Position numbers and translations under genes: made by a program | Origin: Anaerolineales bacterium | Lineage (GTDB): Bacteria > Chloroflexota > Anaerolineae > Anaerolineales > Villigracilaceae | Assembly (NCBI GenBank): GCA_025938055.1 | Contig: JAICQC010000263.1 | Location: 1 to 6,563 of the forward strand | Direction: 5' to 3' | Length of the DNA stretch: 6,563 bases | Part shown: piece by piece, positions 1 through 6,345 of the stretch | How the letters are laid out: each line of letters opens with the position of its first letter | Numbering within the stretch: position 1 is the first letter of the stretch | The notes under the pieces: generated by a model | What the model was told of the DNA's origin: nothing | Database searches by the model: none | Seen by the model: the letters and a program-made list of their open reading frames with translations, nothing else

Positions 1-743
1 GTAAAGCTCAGACCTTTGGTTTTGTAATGTTCCATCCTTTTCTGAATGGGCAAAAGGATATGATTCTTCATATCGATGCGCTGCCGGATGGGGTTGAGCT
101 CGTCATGGTCAATATTCGTCAGCAGAATAAAATCGGTGACAAGCGATTCGAGACGATCAACACTCGAGAGGGCTGTACGTACAAATTGAATCTGCTCCTC
201 CGGGTCCTCAAACTTTTTGTTGACCACCATTTCGAGAGGCATGATGATATTGGACAAAGGCGTACGAATCTCATGATGGAAATTTTGAAGGATCTCGCGC
301 TTCAATTTTTCCATATCCTGTTGGGCGCCCTCGCGCGCTTCTTCACGCCCACGCTCCTGCGCAACCTTTACCCGGCGTAAGACGGCATCAATACGTGCAA
401 ACAATTCCTCGGTGACAAATGGCTTTGTGATGTAATCGTCAGCGCCATCGCGAATTCCGTTTACACGATCCTCCACGCCGTTCCGGGCAGTGAGAAAAAT
501 GAACGGGATGGATGCAAGCCGTGGATCTTCGCTCATCATCCTGCGCAGTTCGAAGCCATTCGGGGGCGGCATCATCACATCCGAAAGGATCAGGTCGGGC
601 AGCGCTTCCCTAGCCTTCTGCATGCCCTGGCTGCCATCCGACGCAGTAACCACCTGGTAGCCCTGGCGTTTGATCATGGCCGCCAAACCGAGCAGCAGAG
701 CCGGCTCATCATCAATGATCAGAATCGTGGAATTCCTATCCAT
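1..743 (-). CDS. Hybrid response-regulator receiver / sensor histidine kinase, C-terminal part cut by window edge
   Basis: The minus-strand reading frame begins at ATG 743 and stays open for 247 codons to the window edge. Residues 5-122 form a CheY-like receiver domain: acidic pair D11-D12, phosphoacceptor D55 in SDVMMP, T85 and K107 of KPF. A charged, probably coiled-coil linker (about 124-150) leads to a HisKA dimerisation helix with the H-box HHEIRTPL, where H157 is the expected autophosphorylated histidine. The ATP-binding HATPase_c domain should lie beyond the left edge. No membrane segment or signal peptide is visible, so it is predicted to be cytoplasmic and to take its input through the receiver (from an upstream kinase or phosphotransfer). 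An AAGGG Shine-Dalgarno sequence at 751-755 sits 7 nt before the ATG. The start lies inside the end of the FHA gene (8-nt overlap), suggesting translational coupling. Family assignment is secure; the signal and target are unknown. Confidence 0.93.
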   Translation of the reverse strand, partial: MDRNSTILIIDDEPALLLGLAAMIKRQGYQVVTASDGSQGMQKAREALPDLILSDVMMPPPNGFELRRMMSEDPRLASIPFIFLTARNGVEDRVNGIRDGADDYITKPFVTEELFARIDAVLRRVKVAQERGREEAREGAQQDMEKLKREILQNFHHEIRTPLSNIIMPLEMVVNKKFEDPEEQIQFVRTALSSVDRLESLVTDFILLTNIDHDELNPIRQRIDMKNHILLPIQKRMEHYKTKGLSF

Positions 744-1137
744 GATTTTTCCCTTGCGCGAATGAACTGTCTTTATTCAGGCTCTGGGTCGTGCCGAGCG
801 CCTTCCCGGCAATCTTGGGATTATTGTTGACAAACATGATATAGATATTCGCAAGTGAAATGAGATCCCCGGAATTTAGCACGCACCGGTCGATCTTCCT
901 GCCATTTACAAACGTGCCGCTGGTCGAGTTCTTATCATAGAGGACATATTTTTCGTTCTCGCATACAATTTCCGCGTGGAAGCGGGAAAGAAAATCCTCA
1001 TGAAAAACAATATCATTCTCCAATTGACGTCCCAGAGTTGTTACCTGTTTGGTCAAGGGGATAACCTGCTTATTGATAATCAGAAAAACCCCTTGTCGAT
1101 AGGTTGAAAGAGTGGAGGAATGGTCATTTTGCAGCAT
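736..1137 (-). CDS. Small FHA-domain protein
   Basis: This 133-residue protein is essentially one forkhead-associated domain, a module that binds phosphothreonine peptides. Visible FHA hallmarks are GR (36-37), the S51-R52-x-H54 motif that contacts the phosphopeptide, and the NSTSGTFVNG loop (70-79). The beta-strand pattern runs from about 15 to 108. The last 25 residues are polar and probably disordered. There is no signal peptide or membrane segment. It is the first gene of an operon with the receiver-histidine kinase, overlapping it by 8 nt, so a role in phosphorylation-dependent signalling with that kinase is a reasonable inference. The binding partner could equally be a Ser/Thr kinase substrate elsewhere. 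Start choice: ATG 1137 has no Shine-Dalgarno sequence but has a TATAAC box only 8 nt upstream, which fits a leaderless mRNA. A later start would begin to cut into the first strand of the domain. Confidence 0.92.
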   Translation of the reverse strand: MLQNDHSSTLSTYRQGVFLIINKQVIPLTKQVTTLGRQLENDIVFHEDFLSRFHAEIVCENEKYVLYDKNSTSGTFVNGRKIDRCVLNSGDLISLANIYIMFVNNNPKIAGKALGTTQSLNKDSSFAQGKNHG

Positions 1138-1145
1138 AATCAGGA

Positions 1146-1173
1146 GTTATACCTGCCTGTATCCAACGAACAA
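1146..1173 (-). promoter_or_regulatory. Putative leaderless promoter of the FHA-kinase operon
   Basis: On the minus strand a TATAAC hexamer (1151-1146) ends 8 nt before the ATG at 1137. A partial -35 match, TTGTTC (1173-1168), lies 16 nt upstream. Normal -10-to-start spacing would place the transcription start within 1-3 nt of the ATG, giving an mRNA with little or no 5' leader. No purine-rich Shine-Dalgarno sequence lies between the box and the ATG (TCCTGATT). Inferred from sequence only. Confidence 0.5.
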
Positions 1174-1241
1174 TACGGGTTTCCCCCCATTGGCAGGACT
1201 TTAAAGTTATAGAAAACAAAATCGTAAGGAAAAGCATACTT

Positions 1242-1247
1242 TATAAT
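1242..1247 (+). promoter_or_regulatory. Putative leaderless -10 box of obg
   Basis: A perfect TATAAT (1242-1247) ends 6 nt before the obg ATG at 1254, which would put the transcription start at or next to the A of the ATG. No good -35 hexamer is present at 16-18 nt. The only Shine-Dalgarno-like run, AAGGA at 1226-1230, is 23 nt from the start and too far for normal use. The position mirrors the divergent FHA promoter. Alternative: the box is a chance A/T-rich match and the true promoter lies further upstream. Confidence 0.5.
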
Positions 1248-1253
1248 ATCTTT

Positions 1254-2519
1254 ATGTTCATAGACCAGGTAACTATCCACGCAAGATCAGGCAAAGGCGG
1301 CGATGGCATGGTACATTTCCGCCGGGAGAAATTCGTGCCGCAGGGCGGACCGGATGGAGGCGATGGCGGCAAGGGCGGAGATGTTATTTTCGCAGTGAAG
1401 CCCACGCTCAATACGCTGTCGGCATTCCGTCAAAATCAAAAATTCAGGGCAGAGGAAGGCGTCAAGGGCGGACCTTCGCAAATGACCGGGCGTAATGGGA
1501 AGGACCTCATCATCTATGTGCCACCAGGTACTGTCCTTTTCGACGCAGATACCGGGGCACTGATCGGGGATTTGACGAAACCAGGTGAACAGCTGACCCT
1601 GCTCCAGGGCGGGCGCGGCGGCAGAGGCAACCAGCACTTTGCGACCTCCCGCAACCAGGTGCCACGCACCGCTGAGAAAGGCGAACCGGCGGAGGAGAAA
1701 CGCATCAGGCTGGAACTGAAGCTGATCGCCGACATTGGGCTGATCGGCGTCCCCAACGCGGGAAAGTCCACGCTGCTATCGGTATTGACGAATGCCAAAC
1801 CAAAGATCGCGCCCTATCCGTTTACGACGCTCGAACCAAACCTGGGTGTGGCAAATATTGACGACGACACGACCGTTGTGCTGGCAGATATTCCAGGTCT
1901 CATCGAGGGCGCCGCGCAGGGCGCGGGACTCGGTCATGATTTCCTGCGCCATATCCAGCGGACACGCGTGCTGATCCATTTGCTGGACGGGTTGTCTGAT
2001 GACCCGGTCGCCGATTACAGCCAGATCAATTCCGAGCTATCACTGTTCGATCCAAACCTCGCGAAAAAGCCGCAGCTGGTGGCGCTCAACAAGGTGGACC
2101 AGCCTGACGTCCAGGAGAGACTTTCAGGCATCCAGGAGAAATTCCAGCAGTTGGGTGTCGAACTGATGACGATCTCTGCCCTGGCACGCACGAATACACG
2201 TGAGTTATTAATTCAAGCCTACCAAAAGCTCGAGAAGGCTCCACCACTCGAAGAGCTCGAGGTTCCTCTGCCCGTTTACAAACCGAAGGAAGACCCGCGC
2301 GAGTTCGTCGTGAAACGCGAGGGAGCGAATGAGTGGCGCATTTCCGGCGTCGCCATTGAGCGCGCCGCCGCGATGACATACTGGCAACATGACGGTTCCG
2401 TGCGGCGCTTCCAGAAAATCATGGAAACGCTCGGCGTGGAAGCAGCCCTGCGCAGTGCTGGAGTACAGGAAGGCGACACGGTTGCCATTGGTGAATTTGA
2501 ACTGGAGTGGCAGGACTGA
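1254..2519 (+). CDS. obg: Obg-family GTPase (ObgE/CgtA)
   Basis: This is a complete 421-residue GTPase with the standard three-domain Obg layout. Residues 1-158 are the glycine-rich Obg fold (for example KGGDG and GGRGGRGN). Residues 159-325 are the G domain, with P-loop GVPNAGKST (165-173), switch II DIPGLIEGA (212-220), the G4 motif NKVD (279-282) and G5 SA (308-309). Residues 345-419 are the OCT domain found in some phyla. Obg proteins bind the large ribosomal subunit, act in late 50S maturation, and link GTP/ppGpp levels to growth. The enzyme is cytoplasmic and ribosome-associated. ATG 1254 begins MFIDQVTIHA, which matches the family N-terminus, so the start is firm despite the missing Shine-Dalgarno sequence. 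It is the first gene of an operon with a small membrane protein and a DedA protein. All G motifs are intact. Confidence 0.98.
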   Translation: MFIDQVTIHARSGKGGDGMVHFRREKFVPQGGPDGGDGGKGGDVIFAVKPTLNTLSAFRQNQKFRAEEGVKGGPSQMTGRNGKDLIIYVPPGTVLFDADTGALIGDLTKPGEQLTLLQGGRGGRGNQHFATSRNQVPRTAEKGEPAEEKRIRLELKLIADIGLIGVPNAGKSTLLSVLTNAKPKIAPYPFTTLEPNLGVANIDDDTTVVLADIPGLIEGAAQGAGLGHDFLRHIQRTRVLIHLLDGLSDDPVADYSQINSELSLFDPNLAKKPQLVALNKVDQPDVQERLSGIQEKFQQLGVELMTISALARTNTRELLIQAYQKLEKAPPLEELEVPLPVYKPKEDPREFVVKREGANEWRISGVAIERAAAMTYWQHDGSVRRFQKIMETLGVEAALRSAGVQEGDTVAIGEFELEWQD

Positions 2520-2520
2520 C

Positions 2521-2925
2521 ATGACCCCGGCCAGGCTGCGCACCTTGGTCTTGAGTCTCGTTACTGCCGGTGTGATCATTGCCGCTCTATTCGGGTTGCG
2601 CACACTCCGCGCCCTGCGGCAGTTCCAGCAACATGTTCCGCCGCCCATTCTTGCAGAAGATGCTGCGCCCGCCGAAACGGATGTGGAACTGATCCGTGAC
2701 TGGATGACAATCCCATTTATCGGAAGGATGTATCAGGTTCGTCCGTCCCGGCTTTACGAGGCACTGGGGATCCCTGAGCGCGGTAATCAGGATAAAAGTC
2801 TGCGACAACTCAATGAGGAGTATTTCCCCGGAGAATGGGGGATTGTCGAGGCAACAATAAAGGCAACTGTGCTCGAGAACATGCCAGCCCCTCTGCCAGC
2901 AGAGCCCACCATGCTCTCCCCGTAA
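2521..2925 (+). CDS. Small single-pass membrane protein of unknown function
   Basis: This is a 134-residue protein that I cannot assign to a named family. The start is ATG 2521, one nt after the obg stop, with AGGA at 2512-2515 as ribosome site. The frame is open further upstream (an in-frame ATG at 2389), but that extension lies inside obg and is rejected. Residues 7-26 are one hydrophobic helix preceded by arginines, so the N-terminus is probably cytoplasmic and the rest extracytoplasmic. A basic stretch follows (R27-R33), then a Pro/Ala-rich linker. Residues about 53-118 form a compact, probably helical module with IRDWMTIPFIGRMY, LYEALGIPE and LRQLNEEYFPGEWG. It resembles, from memory, helical 'WM…L…LGIP' modules in other Chloroflexota membrane proteins. 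The tail is proline-rich. Its position between obg and dedA suggests cotranscription, with a possible partnership with the DedA protein. Confidence 0.85.
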   Translation: MTPARLRTLVLSLVTAGVIIAALFGLRTLRALRQFQQHVPPPILAEDAAPAETDVELIRDWMTIPFIGRMYQVRPSRLYEALGIPERGNQDKSLRQLNEEYFPGEWGIVEATIKATVLENMPAPLPAEPTMLSP

Positions 2926-2932
2926 GCAAAAG

Positions 2933-3541
2933 ATGTCTGATTTTTTGCTGACACAAGTGATTAATTATGGAGCGCCGATTCTAGGTGGGATCGTTTTTGT
3001 TTCGGCGCTGGGAGTTCCCTTTCCAGCCACCGTCATCGTGATCGCGGTGGGTGCATTCAGCAGGGAAGGCTTTTTACCATGGCACACGACCGGATTGATC
3101 GCGCTGGTCTGCGTCGTGCTGGGGGACTGCGTTGGCTACGGGGCAGGATATTACGTGCGCGGTCCTGTCCTGCGCTGGCTGGGCAGATCAGACCAATGGG
3201 CAAGAGCCGAAAGTTTTTTTCAGCGTTGGGGCGGCATGTCTGTGTTCCTGACGCGCTTTCTGATCACCGGGATAGCCTCGCCGGTCAATGTTATGGCGGG
3301 GATGGGGAAGATTTCCTTCCGCACCTTCCTGCTGTATGATGTGACAGGCGAAGCGATCTGGGTGTTCGGGTACGGCGGGCTGGGCTACCTTTTCGGCAGT
3401 CAGTGGGAACTTGTAGGCGAATTCATGGGCAACTTTGGCGGGCTGATTCTCGGGGTTGCCCTCTCCGGCATCGGCATCTGGTTATGGGCAAAGAGATTGA
3501 AGAAAATCGAAACTACGAATAAAGAAGTCCCTGATGCATGA
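2933..3541 (+). CDS. DedA / VTT-domain (SNARE-associated) family membrane protein
   Basis: This 202-residue, highly hydrophobic protein has about four to five membrane segments (roughly 13-42, 53-75, 102-125, 133-156 and 168-187) and a short basic C-terminal tail (KRLKK). DedA/VTT hallmarks are GVPFPATV (27-34), LGDCVGYGAGYY (63-74), FFQRWGG (95-101) followed by the TRF motif with R108, and the Gly-rich MAGMGKISFRTFLLYD segment (121-136). DedA proteins reside in the inner membrane; members are implicated in lipid (undecaprenyl-phosphate or phospholipid) translocation and proton-motive-force homeostasis. The exact substrate here is unknown. The gene begins 7 nt after the small membrane gene with only a weak purine-rich ribosome site (AGCAAAAG), so coupling is likely. 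Oddities are the absence of the acidic residue often found before GVP (Ser-Ala here) and of the second Arg in the RFLPGLR-type motif, which reads RFLITGI here. Confidence 0.92.
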   Translation: MSDFLLTQVINYGAPILGGIVFVSALGVPFPATVIVIAVGAFSREGFLPWHTTGLIALVCVVLGDCVGYGAGYYVRGPVLRWLGRSDQWARAESFFQRWGGMSVFLTRFLITGIASPVNVMAGMGKISFRTFLLYDVTGEAIWVFGYGGLGYLFGSQWELVGEFMGNFGGLILGVALSGIGIWLWAKRLKKIETTNKEVPDA

Positions 3542-3585
3542 AGGCGCAGGGGCTTCCTGTTCTGTTGTACGGGGGAAATCGCCTT
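3541..3585. terminator. Weak inverted repeat between convergent operons
   Basis: AAGGCG (3541-3546) and CGCCTT (3580-3585) can form a 6-bp stem with a 33-nt loop in the short gap between the convergent dedA and maeB genes. The location is right for a bidirectional terminator, but there is no T-tract on either side and the loop is long. This is only a tentative call; termination may be Rho-dependent. Confidence 0.15.
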
Positions 3586-3600
3586 TCGCAAATACAGTTT

Positions 3601-5871
3601 CTAGGATTGCTCTTCGCGCCCCATTACATCCATTACCGCGACGGAGGCGATCTGCACGATGGCATTCACATCGTCACCAGTTTGCAGCACATGGACCGGC
3701 GCGCCCATGCCGAGCAGGATCGGTCCAATGGCTTTGGCTTTACCGAGGCGCGCCAGAAGTTTGTAGGCGATGTTCGCCGACTCCAGTGATGGGAAGACCA
3801 GCACGTTCGCATCCTTTACCGCGCTGAATGGATAGCGATCTTCGATGATCTCTGCCACAACTGCAGTGTCCGCCTGCATTTCACCATCCACGTGGATGTC
3901 CGGGCGGCGGGACTTCGTCAGCTCGACGGCGCGGTGCACCTTGTCCGAGAGCGGGTGCGGGGTGGAGCCAAAGTTCGAGAACGAGAGAAACGCAACGCGC
4001 GGGTCGATCTCCAGGCGTTTGGCAAAGTCCGCGGCAAGGCAGGCGATCTCCACCAGGTCCTCGGCGGTCGGATCAATGTTGACCGTAGCGTCCGTGAAAA
4101 GATAGACGCGGTCATCCACGATCATGATATAGACGCCCGCGGCACGGGTCGCGCCTTTGGCGGTGTGGTGGATCTGCAGAGACGGACGGATCACCTCCGG
4201 ATAATCATACGTAAGACCGGAGATGAAGGCATCGGCATCTCCCATTTTCACCATCATGGAACCAAGGATATTGGTATCGCGCCCAAACTTGGACGCATCC
4301 GCCAGGTTCACGCCCTTGCGCTGGCGCAGCTCATAGTACGCCTGCTTGTACGAGTCAAGCTTGTCGAACTCTGCAGGGTCCACAACCTGAGGCTGGTAGC
4401 TCAAGCCAAGGTTCTTCAATTGCTCACTGATTACACTCTTGTGCCCGATCAGCACGGGAGTGGCAATGCCTTCCTCCTGGATCTGATAGGCAGCGCGGAT
4501 GATTTTCTGTTCCTCCCCCTCGGCAAACACGACACGCTTGGTACCGCCGGAGGAACGCGCCTTGTTCTGGAAGAAATAGCGCACCTGCTCGCCTTTTCCC
4601 TGTCGATATGCCAGCTGTTCGCGATATTCATGGATATCGATCATTTTGCGCGCCACGCCCGACTGCATCGCCATTTCCGCGACCGCAGGCGCTTCCCATA
4701 AGAGGACGCGCGGGTCGAGCGGTTTCGGGATGATGTATTCGCGGCCAAACTTGATGGTCTCGCCACCATAGGCACGGATGACGGAATCCGGCACATCCTC
4801 TTTTGCCAGAGCGGCAAGCGCCTTTGACGCGGCAAACTTCATCTCCTCATTGATGGCTTTCGCCCGCACATCCAGCGCGCCGCGGAAGATGAACGGGAAA
4901 CCAAGCACATTGTTGACCTGGTTGACATAATCCGAGCGACCGGTCGCAATGATCACATCCTTGCGCGCTTCCCTGGCGAGTTCTGGTCTGATCTCGGGAT
5001 CAGGATTTGCCATCGCAAAAATAATGGGGTCCTGCGCCATGGTCTTCACCATCTCAGGAGAGAGCACGTTTGCAACCGAGAGACCATAAAACACATCGGC
5101 TCCCTGCAAGGCATCTGCCAGCGTGCGGTGACCCTTGTCTTCCACAGCAAGGAGTTCCTTATACTTGTTCATACCTTCCTTGCGCCCTCTGTACACCACG
5201 CCTTTGGTATCCACCAGCATGATGCACTCACGCTTTACACCCCAACGGATTGCCAGTTCAGCACAGGAGACCGCCGAGGCACCTGCACCGGAGATCACGA
5301 TCCGAATTTCCTCGTGCTTTTTTCCCACGATCTCCAGTGCATTCGACAACGCCGCAGAAGAAATGATTGCTGTGCCATGCTGGTCATCGTGGAACACGGG
5401 GATGTCGAGCATGCCCTTCAACGTCTCTTCGATGTAGAAGCATTCCGGGGCTTTGATGTCCTCAAGGTTGATGCCGCCAAATGTCGGGGAGATAGCTGCC
5501 ACCACCTTGATGATCTCTTCCGGATCGTGCGAATTCACCTCGATATCGAACACATCGATATCCGCAAACTTCTTGAAGAGGACCCCCTTCCCCTCCATGA
5601 CAGGTTTCCCCGCCAGCGCGCCGCGGTTCCCGAGACCCAATATTGCCGTGCCATTCGAGATCACAGCCACTAAATTGCCCTTGGATGTGTATTCGTAGGC
5701 ATCCTCAGGATTCTTTTCAATCTCCAACACAGGTTCCGCCACACCGGGCGAATACGCCAGGCTCAGGTCACGCTGGGTATCCATGGGCTTGGTGGGGACA
5801 ATCGCCACCTTGCCAGGCTTGCCTTTCAGATGGTGATACTCAAGAGCATCTTCACGGGTAAATGTAGCCAT
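3601..5871 (-). CDS. maeB: NADP-type malic enzyme with C-terminal phosphotransacetylase-like domain
   Basis: This 756-residue enzyme is close to the usual length of the MaeB fusion family. It catalyses oxidative decarboxylation of malate to pyruvate with NAD(P)H production, in the cytoplasm. The N-terminal malic domain (about 15-150) has Y40 in AYSPG, catalytic K95 in GKGVLFKK, and metal ligands E137-D138 and D162/D163 in HDDQHGTA. The Rossmann domain (about 160-390) carries GAGASA (195-200), MANPDPE (287-293) and [14 protein letters not shown] (320-333). Residues about 430-750 are a phosphotransacetylase (PTA)-like domain with [16 protein letters not shown] and DGEMQADTA. At the site where active Pta enzymes read LSRG, this protein reads LQTG (729-732), so the PTA domain is probably regulatory (acetyl-CoA sensing) rather than catalytic. 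The start is supported by GGAGG at 5876-5880, 4 nt from the ATG. It is monocistronic and convergent with the obg operon. NADP preference is inferred from the family only. Confidence 0.97.
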   Translation of the reverse strand: MATFTREDALEYHHLKGKPGKVAIVPTKPMDTQRDLSLAYSPGVAEPVLEIEKNPEDAYEYTSKGNLVAVISNGTAILGLGNRGALAGKPVMEGKGVLFKKFADIDVFDIEVNSHDPEEIIKVVAAISPTFGGINLEDIKAPECFYIEETLKGMLDIPVFHDDQHGTAIISSAALSNALEIVGKKHEEIRIVISGAGASAVSCAELAIRWGVKRECIMLVDTKGVVYRGRKEGMNKYKELLAVEDKGHRTLADALQGADVFYGLSVANVLSPEMVKTMAQDPIIFAMANPDPEIRPELAREARKDVIIATGRSDYVNQVNNVLGFPFIFRGALDVRAKAINEEMKFAASKALAALAKEDVPDSVIRAYGGETIKFGREYIIPKPLDPRVLLWEAPAVAEMAMQSGVARKMIDIHEYREQLAYRQGKGEQVRYFFQNKARSSGGTKRVVFAEGEEQKIIRAAYQIQEEGIATPVLIGHKSVISEQLKNLGLSYQPQVVDPAEFDKLDSYKQAYYELRQRKGVNLADASKFGRDTNILGSMMVKMGDADAFISGLTYDYPEVIRPSLQIHHTAKGATRAAGVYIMIVDDRVYLFTDATVNIDPTAEDLVEIACLAADFAKRLEIDPRVAFLSFSNFGSTPHPLSDKVHRAVELTKSRRPDIHVDGEMQADTAVVAEIIEDRYPFSAVKDANVLVFPSLESANIAYKLLARLGKAKAIGPILLGMGAPVHVLQTGDDVNAIVQIASVAVMDVMGREEQS

Positions 5872-5912
5872 ATCGCCTCCAGATAACGTTCAGTCCTTCA
5901 AGTTATTGCACG

Positions 5913-5921
5913 ACTATACCA
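5913..5921 (-). promoter_or_regulatory. Putative extended -10 promoter of maeB
   Basis: On the minus strand TGGTATAGT (5921-5913) matches an extended -10 element (TGn followed by TATAGT). A GTGACA hexamer (5944-5939) lies upstream but at a 20-nt spacing, longer than optimal, so the TGn extension may compensate. It would give a leader of about 35 nt that includes the strong GGAGG ribosome site. Sequence inference only. Confidence 0.5.
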
Positions 5922-6010
5922 TTTTCCCTAGTTCCATTTGTCACGACTCCTACGATGGACAGAACCCGCACGTACTGAAAAAGCTATGTGAAGAAATGTG
6001 AGATTTAATG

Positions 6011-6016
6011 TATAAT
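6011..6016 (+). promoter_or_regulatory. TATAAT -10 box, possible small-RNA promoter
   Basis: A perfect TATAAT preceded by TG is present in an A/T-rich stretch. The -35 region is poor (TGAAGA at 5989-5994, 16 nt away, matches 3 of 6). Transcription would start near 6023 on the plus strand, where no open reading frame follows before a terminator-like hairpin at about 6100. Confidence 0.35.
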
Positions 6017-6041
6017 TAAGTTAATCTGACAAGAGTAGATC

Positions 6042-6065
6042 AAAAAATTCTGCCGTTTGGGCGGC
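6042..6065 (-). terminator. Possible minus-strand intrinsic terminator
   Basis: Read on the minus strand, GCCG (6065-6062) and CGGC (6055-6052) form a short G+C stem with a 6-nt loop, followed after 4 nt by six T residues (6047-6042). There is no recognisable minus-strand gene immediately upstream, so its job would be to stop antisense transcription before maeB. The stem is only 4 bp, so it may be chance. Confidence 0.2.
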
Positions 6066-6098
6066 TTGGCTGGAACGATCTCTGGATATGCGAGCACG

Positions 6099-6128
6099 AA
6101 CCTCCCCCGGTTTTGGGAGTTAATTTTT
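6099..6128 (+). terminator. Probable intrinsic terminator
   Basis: CTCCC (6102-6106) pairs with GGGAG (6115-6119) around an 8-nt loop. Flanking A6100-T6120 (and possibly A6099-T6121) can extend the stem if C6101 bulges. A T-rich tail, TTAATTTTT, follows (6120-6128). Its orientation is plus strand, yet no plus-strand gene precedes it after dedA more than 2.5 kb away, which is the main reason to suspect a small RNA upstream. Confidence 0.45.
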
Positions 6129-6152
6129 GAAGTCAACACAGGATTAAATTTG

Positions 6153-6158
6153 TATAAC
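6153..6158 (+). promoter_or_regulatory. Possible -10 box for recX
   Basis: TATAAC preceded by TG is the best -10 match between the terminator-like hairpin and recX. TTGAAG (6127-6132) resembles a -35 but is 20 nt away. If used, it would yield a recX leader of about 190 nt containing three hairpins. Weak evidence; other starts are possible. Confidence 0.3.
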
Positions 6159-6187
6159 CATCTGACTTCGCTCTTACAACCCTTATG

Positions 6188-6218
6188 CCGAACGTGATAG
6201 CAAGACCTGATCACGCGG
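6188..6218 (+). repeat. Inverted repeat / hairpin 1 upstream of recX
   Basis: CGTGAT (6193-6198) pairs with ATCACG (6210-6215) around an 11-nt loop. CCG (6188-6190) and CGG (6216-6218) extend the stem to 9 bp, leaving AA 6191-6192 as a bulge. It could be an RNA hairpin in the recX leader or a protein-binding palindrome. Confidence 0.45.
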
Positions 6219-6232
6219 TTTGACCTATGTAT

Positions 6233-6257
6233 GGTCTCGCACGTTTCTCGCGAGACC
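6233..6257 (+). repeat. Inverted repeat / hairpin 2 upstream of recX
   Basis: GGTCTCGC (6233-6240) and GCGAGACC (6250-6257) form a perfect 8-bp stem with a 9-nt loop. The right arm overlaps a perfect 10-bp DNA palindrome, TCTCGCGAGA (6246-6255). Either an RNA hairpin or an operator is possible. Confidence 0.55.
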
Positions 6258-6311
6258 CGGGACCTGCTCAATCTACCCAGACACTTCCATCTCGCTAACG
6301 CGGGATCTTCG

Positions 6312-6345
6312 ACAGCCGAGGCCGCTTCGGATGGCTCTCGGCTGT
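6312..6345 (+). repeat. Strong hairpin 3 directly before the recX start
   Basis: ACAGCCGAG (6312-6320) pairs perfectly with CTCGGCTGT (6337-6345). GCC (6321-6323) with GGC (6333-6335) adds 3 bp after a single bulged T6336, leaving a 9-nt loop. It ends 9 nt before the recX ATG. The following GTGTGTATTTA is T-rich but not a clean terminator tail. It may be an attenuator, a translation-control stem, or the 3' end of an upstream RNA. Confidence 0.6.

Larger units (their letters stand above)
6023..6128 (+). ncRNA. Candidate small non-coding RNA (about 105 nt)
   Basis: This candidate is bounded by the TATAAT box at 6011-6016 and the terminator-like hairpin ending in a T-run at 6124-6128. Between them an outer stem AGATC/GATCT (6037-6041 with 6077-6081; extendable by two pairs if T6036 bulges out) encloses a GCCG/CGGC hairpin (6052-6065). 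No family is recognised, and 4.5S/SRP and 6S signatures were not found. It rests on promoter, pairing and terminator geometry alone; the region could instead be simple spacer DNA. Confidence 0.25.

Noticed and set aside
27..380. 117-codon plus-strand open frame
   Set aside because: Antisense to the histidine-kinase gene, whose H-box and receiver motifs are clear on the other strand.
2389..2520. Upstream extension of the small membrane protein gene to ATG 2389
   Set aside because: It would overlap the conserved OCT domain of obg by over 130 nt. ATG 2521 has AGGA at the right distance and immediately precedes the membrane helix.
3892..4701. 269-codon plus-strand open frame
   Set aside because: It lies wholly opposite the complete maeB gene, is rich in His/Arg as expected of an antisense shadow, and has no recognisable domain or ribosome site.
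5128..5673. 181-codon plus-strand open frame
   Set aside because: Antisense shadow of the conserved malic and Rossmann domains of maeB; His/Asp-rich composition and no family resemblance.
6097..6115. LexA/SOS-box-like CGAAC…GTTTTG near recX
   Set aside because: The spacing between half-sites is about 8 rather than 4 nt and the right half is imperfect; the same bases are better explained by the terminator hairpin.
6005..6271. 88-codon minus-strand open frame in the maeB-recX gap
   Set aside because: No ribosome site, no domain, composition unlike a folded protein, and it crosses several hairpins and promoter-like boxes.
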